Source of the DNA: Neocallimastix lanati (nom. inval.)
Lineage: Eukaryota > Neocallimastigomycota > Neocallimastigomycetes > Neocallimastigales > Neocallimastigaceae
DNA: 64,000 nucleotides
Direction: 5' to 3'
Assembly (NCBI GenBank): GCA_016946835.1
Contig: JACVTC010000080.1
Location: 770,001 to 834,000, forward strand
Program-made: the position numbers and the translations under genes
The notes under the pieces: generated by a model
What the model was told of the DNA's origin: nothing
The model's input: the letters and a program-made list of their open reading frames with translations, nothing else
The model's database searches: none
In this document: piece by piece, positions 60,691-64,000 of the stretch
Layout of the letters: each line of letters starts with the position of its first letter
Position numbering within the stretch: the first letter of the stretch is position 1

Positions 60691-62058
60691 ATTGAACCTA
60701 TAATTTTAAGTTTTATGATAAATAATCTAAAATAAGTAAAATGAAAAAAGTTTGATTCCGTAAAGAAAATTCTCAAACAAATCAAAGTTTCTATAACCAA
60801 AATAATGTATATATTCATGTATTTGTTTACCTATAAATATAATAAATATGATAATTAACAAATTTCAAAATATTTAGTAAATTCATAAATTCATAAATTC
60901 ATAAAAAAAAAAAAAAAAAAAAACAATAACTATATTAAAAATGCGTATTAAATTTTTACCAATATCGAATATAAAAAAAGAATTTAATATTAGTTATTAT
61001 TTCTCTTTTTCATTATTTATATTTCTTTTTTTTTATATTAATTAAAATTAAATTATTAGTCAATAATTAATTAATGAAATTAAACTTATTTTATTTATTT
61101 TGTTATATCATTTAATTTTATGATAATATATATTAATATTTATAATTAATTAATTAATTAATCTTTCTTCAATCCACCCTTAGCATTCAAGATAAATTTG
61201 TATCTAATTTATATTATATTTAAAGTAAACGATCAAAGTTTATTCCCTAAATATAACACTTTATCATGAAACTTTATTGAAAATAACTAAAATAGAACAT
61301 TATAAAAATTATTATATATAAATTAATTTTTACTAATTAAATTTAGTTAACCTGTTTATTATTTAACCTATATAAAAATTTTTTATAATAAAAACGAAAT
61401 TCTTAACTTAAAATTATATAAATATATATAAATAATATTTAAAAAAAAAAAATAGTATTTATATATTATGTATATGATGTATTATTTTTGGTCCTATTAA
61501 ATATTATTAAATAAAGTTATTTTTTATAATTTTTAATATAAAATAAAAATTATGATAATTTTAATTCTTTTTTTTTTTTATTTTTTTTTTAATGAAAAGC
61601 AATATCAACTGATTCTTTGGTGTAAAAAATAATTAACCAAGTTTAAATATTCAAATTCTATAATAATTACTAATAAAAAAAAAGTAGTTAAATATGTAAA
61701 AAAAATATTTCTATATAATTATAAAAAAACAATCAAATATATTTTAATAAAATTTTAATTCATTAAAAGTATTCACTTATTTGAATCTTAAATTTCTTGA
61801 ATATCAAACAAAATCGTTTTTAATGCAATGAATTTATTCAAAATATAATATTGATAGAGTATTATAATTTTTTTTAATTAATAAAATTTTATTATTCACT
61901 TATTTTTTTTTTTTTTTTAAAAAAAAGTATAGACAATTTATTGAAGAAAATAATTATAAAAAAAAAATTTTGTTTTTATTTATATAATAATTAATAGAAA
62001 TTTTTTTTAAATAATTTATTTTTTATAAGATTGTTGATGAATTGAATTTTAAAATTAA

Positions 62059-62070
<12 letters not shown>
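60691..62070. other. AT-rich intergenic
   Basis: Includes an A-tract at 60904-60922 and TTAA-rich stretches. No gene seen. Confidence 0.6.
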
Positions 62071-62101
<31 letters not shown>

Positions 62102-62200
62102 TTCCGGTGTGTGCTGCCCTTATTTTCAGCCCTCTCTCAAGGCATGGTAATATTGTAGTAGTCACAACACTTCCGTATACTTTGACCATAGAAATAAAAA
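62071..62200 (-). mobile_element. poly(A)-tailed dispersed repeat, copy 2 (3' end only)
   Basis: On the minus strand: GGAAGTGTTGTGACTACTAC, ATGCCTTGAGAGAGGGCTGA and GCACACACCGGAAG, followed by a long A-tail (T-tract 62061-62095 on +). Aligns to the last 90 bp of the copy at 60386 with about 25% difference by eye. Confidence 0.55.
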
Positions 62201-62401
62201 GATATCGTATTATCTTTACATCAAAATGAGAAGTATTATCAAGAAGCAATAAATATATGATGTTTTCTTATTTTTAACTTTAAAAATATTAAATTTATAT
62301 TAAATTTATCAAAATACTTTTTCCTTTATATATTTGATATACCTAATTCTAGATTTTAATATTTAATAGATTTATTCAAAATATACGATATTAAAAGGGA
62401 G

Positions 62402-62585
62402 AGTTGCATTTCGCCAGGTTGCATTTCGACAACAGATGTATTGATATAAATAAATGAATAAATAAATATTAATTCAAAATAATTTTCTTTAAAATTGTTT
62501 TTATTCGATATTAATAATATTTAATTTTATTTATTTATTTAATAATTTTCAACTTGGCAAAATGCAACTTGGCGAATTGAAAGAG
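62402..62585. mobile_element. small foldback (MITE-like) element
   Basis: The left arm 62402-62433 contains GTTGCATTTCGCC and GGTTGCATTTCG in tandem. The right arm 62550-62585 is its imperfect reverse complement (CAACTTGGCAAAATGC, then AACTTGGCGAATTGAAAG), with about five mismatches in 29 bp. The 116-bp interior is AT-rich and non-coding. The arm motif is close to the GTTTCATTTCGCA unit of the element at 41461-42989. Confidence 0.55.
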
Positions 62586-63589
62586 TGAAATGTGAATTTA
62601 TGTGATTGTAAAAATTAATTTAAAGAAGTACATGAAGTTATTATCGATGAATGGGAAGCGGATTAGAGGGCATTTCGTCCTTGAAGTTCATAATGAAGCC
62701 TTTAATAATAATATAAAAATTTTATGTATTTTTTTTAATTAATATTATTAAATAAAGTTTATTCCTAGTTTAAAAAAAAAAAAAAATTAAAATGATACCA
62801 AAATTATTTTAATTCGATTTTTAATAATTTTTTTTTTTTTATATTTTATTTTTTAAACCTTTTTAGTCAAAATTTGTTTTTTTCATATTCTATTTTTTTT
62901 ATATGTCTCAGATAAAGAAGTTCAATTTATTTAAAATCTAGAATCATTTTCTATTATTAAAGCTTTAATATTATTTTTCTTTTCATATAATTTTTGGGAA
63001 TTAAAATGATAAAGTCTACTAATAGTTTTTTCTTTTCTTAATTATTTCATATTATATTGAAAAAATAGTTTAACAAAAAAAATCAAGTATAGATTTAAAA
63101 CCGTTTGATAGTGATAATTGTTAATATTTTTTTTAAAAATATATAATAGTAACTATCTTTGTTTAATATTTTAATTTTGCATTGACATTATTTTAATAAT
63201 TGATGATAATAATGAAATAATTTAAATAATTTGTGAAAATAAAAGGTAATGGTAAAAAAAAAAAAAAAAAAAATTGCATGCATGGAAAATAAAAAAAAAT
63301 ATTAATAAATATTATCAGAATGAAATAAGATAATTAAATAAACTAAAAGGATTATATTAAAATATTACTTAAAGATAATAAATGAATAAAACAAAATAAG
63401 AATATAGAAAACTGTCAACGTGACTTAACAATACTTTAAATATATTAAAGATTTATTCATTCATTGTAATAATAATTGTTATTTATTAGAATATTACTTT
63501 GACACATAAAGAAGCAAGATATTCAATTAATAATATATATACACAATAGGAAAATGTTCAATATAATGAGAACTCCCAACACCAAAATA
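62586..63589. other. AT-rich intergenic
   Basis: A further GGGCATTTCGTCC at 62667-62679 resembles the foldback arm motif. Otherwise AT-rich with an A-tract at 63255-63272. No gene seen. Confidence 0.5.
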
Positions 63590-63990
63590 AATGTTTGACT
63601 TTTTTTTACATTAGAAGCAGAATTCACAAGTTTTCAGGAATATATAAAAAAAATTCTATGAAGAAAATTTTTATTAGAAAAAAAATATAAAAAAGAAAAA
63701 ACTGAATTAAATATTGACTAAAAAAGTTATAAAAAAAAAACATTTTGATAATAACGAATATTATAAGCACACGGATACAAAATATAAATATGAAAGAAAA
63801 GATTTTAATAAAGAAAAAAAAAATTTTTTTACTTTTATATATAATAATTCAAATAGAATACTCGTAGAATTCGAAATCTTATCGATCAATTCGGGGAAAG
63901 AAAATATTTTATTAATAATATTTCAAAATTACTTTTGAAAGGATTTTCTTTCTCCATTTCATATTTTTGTGAGGTTTGAGAAATTTTTAC
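63590..63990 (+). pseudogene. broken coding scrap, possibly transposon-derived
   Basis: Frames alternate: TLEAEFTSFQEYIKKIL at about 63610-63660, then, after a frame change, KKKHFDNNEYYKHTDTKYKY and ERKDFN at 63735-63810 (part of a 74-codon frame, 63714-63938). Charged and aromatic residues and balanced codons suggest former coding DNA. The style (EFTSF...E near the start, then basic/aromatic repeats) reminds me of the N-terminus of MULE- or FLYWCH-type transposase ORFs in these fungi, but no catalytic or zinc-binding motif is visible, so the assignment is weak. Confidence 0.3.
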
Positions 63991-64000
63991 TAATGTTATG

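Overview
The window looks like nuclear DNA of an anaerobic gut fungus (Neocallimastigomycota). Intergenic DNA is extremely A+T-rich, with homopolymer A/T tracts and AT trinucleotide arrays. Genes sit as small GC-richer islands, and coding repeats encode long Asn runs. The strongest taxonomic evidence is a secreted GH18 chitinase with two C-terminal CBM10-type fungal dockerins, the hallmark of gut-fungal cellulosomes. A class C receptor with a bacterial-type solute-binding ectodomain agrees with this. I cannot name the genus from sequence alone.

Layout: 1-863 is a decayed LINE endonuclease fragment. 3297-3911 (-) is a small BTB/POZ protein. 3912-15040 is AT desert with one poly(A)-tailed GC-enriched island (9430-9780) and one orphan reading frame (7350-7556). 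15041-20894 (-) is a 22-exon receptor gene that I spliced by eye; every junction is GT-AG and phase-consistent and the total is 2889 nt. 21258-22847 is a three-unit tandem repeat whose units each carry the edge of a neighbouring LTR. 22785-33546 (-) is a decayed Ty1/copia element. Into its reverse transcriptase a young, apparently intact Ty3/gypsy chromovirus (24095-30905, +) has inserted, with a 5-bp target duplication.

From 33547 on: AT desert with a small orphan ORF (35228) and a hairpin-bounded GC-rich island (35985-36120). 37857-39386 (+) is an intronless sugar transporter. 40063-41160 holds broken fragments including LINE reverse transcriptase. 41461-42989 is a foldback-like element around a heptamer satellite. 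43850-44140 (-) is an unrecognised broken fragment. 45109-45750 (+) is a Cys-rich single-pass membrane protein. 45897-47173 (+) is a truncated copia pol. 50524-53261 (+) is the 8-exon chitinase. 53988-54755 (+) is a 5' fragment of the same copia family. 59049-59312 (-) is a small hypothetical gene. Two diverged copies of a minus-strand poly(A)-tailed repeat (60390, 62096), a second small foldback element (62402-62585) and a broken coding scrap (63590-63990) close the window.

The host genes suggest one theme: sensing (solute-binding-domain receptor), uptake (sugar porter) and extracellular breakdown (dockerin chitinase) of carbohydrate. They are far apart and not evidently co-regulated. The most rewarding parts are the receptor's micro-exons, the chitinase-dockerin fusion, the nested retrotransposons with a tRNA-Lys-anticodon-like primer site, and the foldback elements built from a repeated GTTTCATTTCGCA-type motif.
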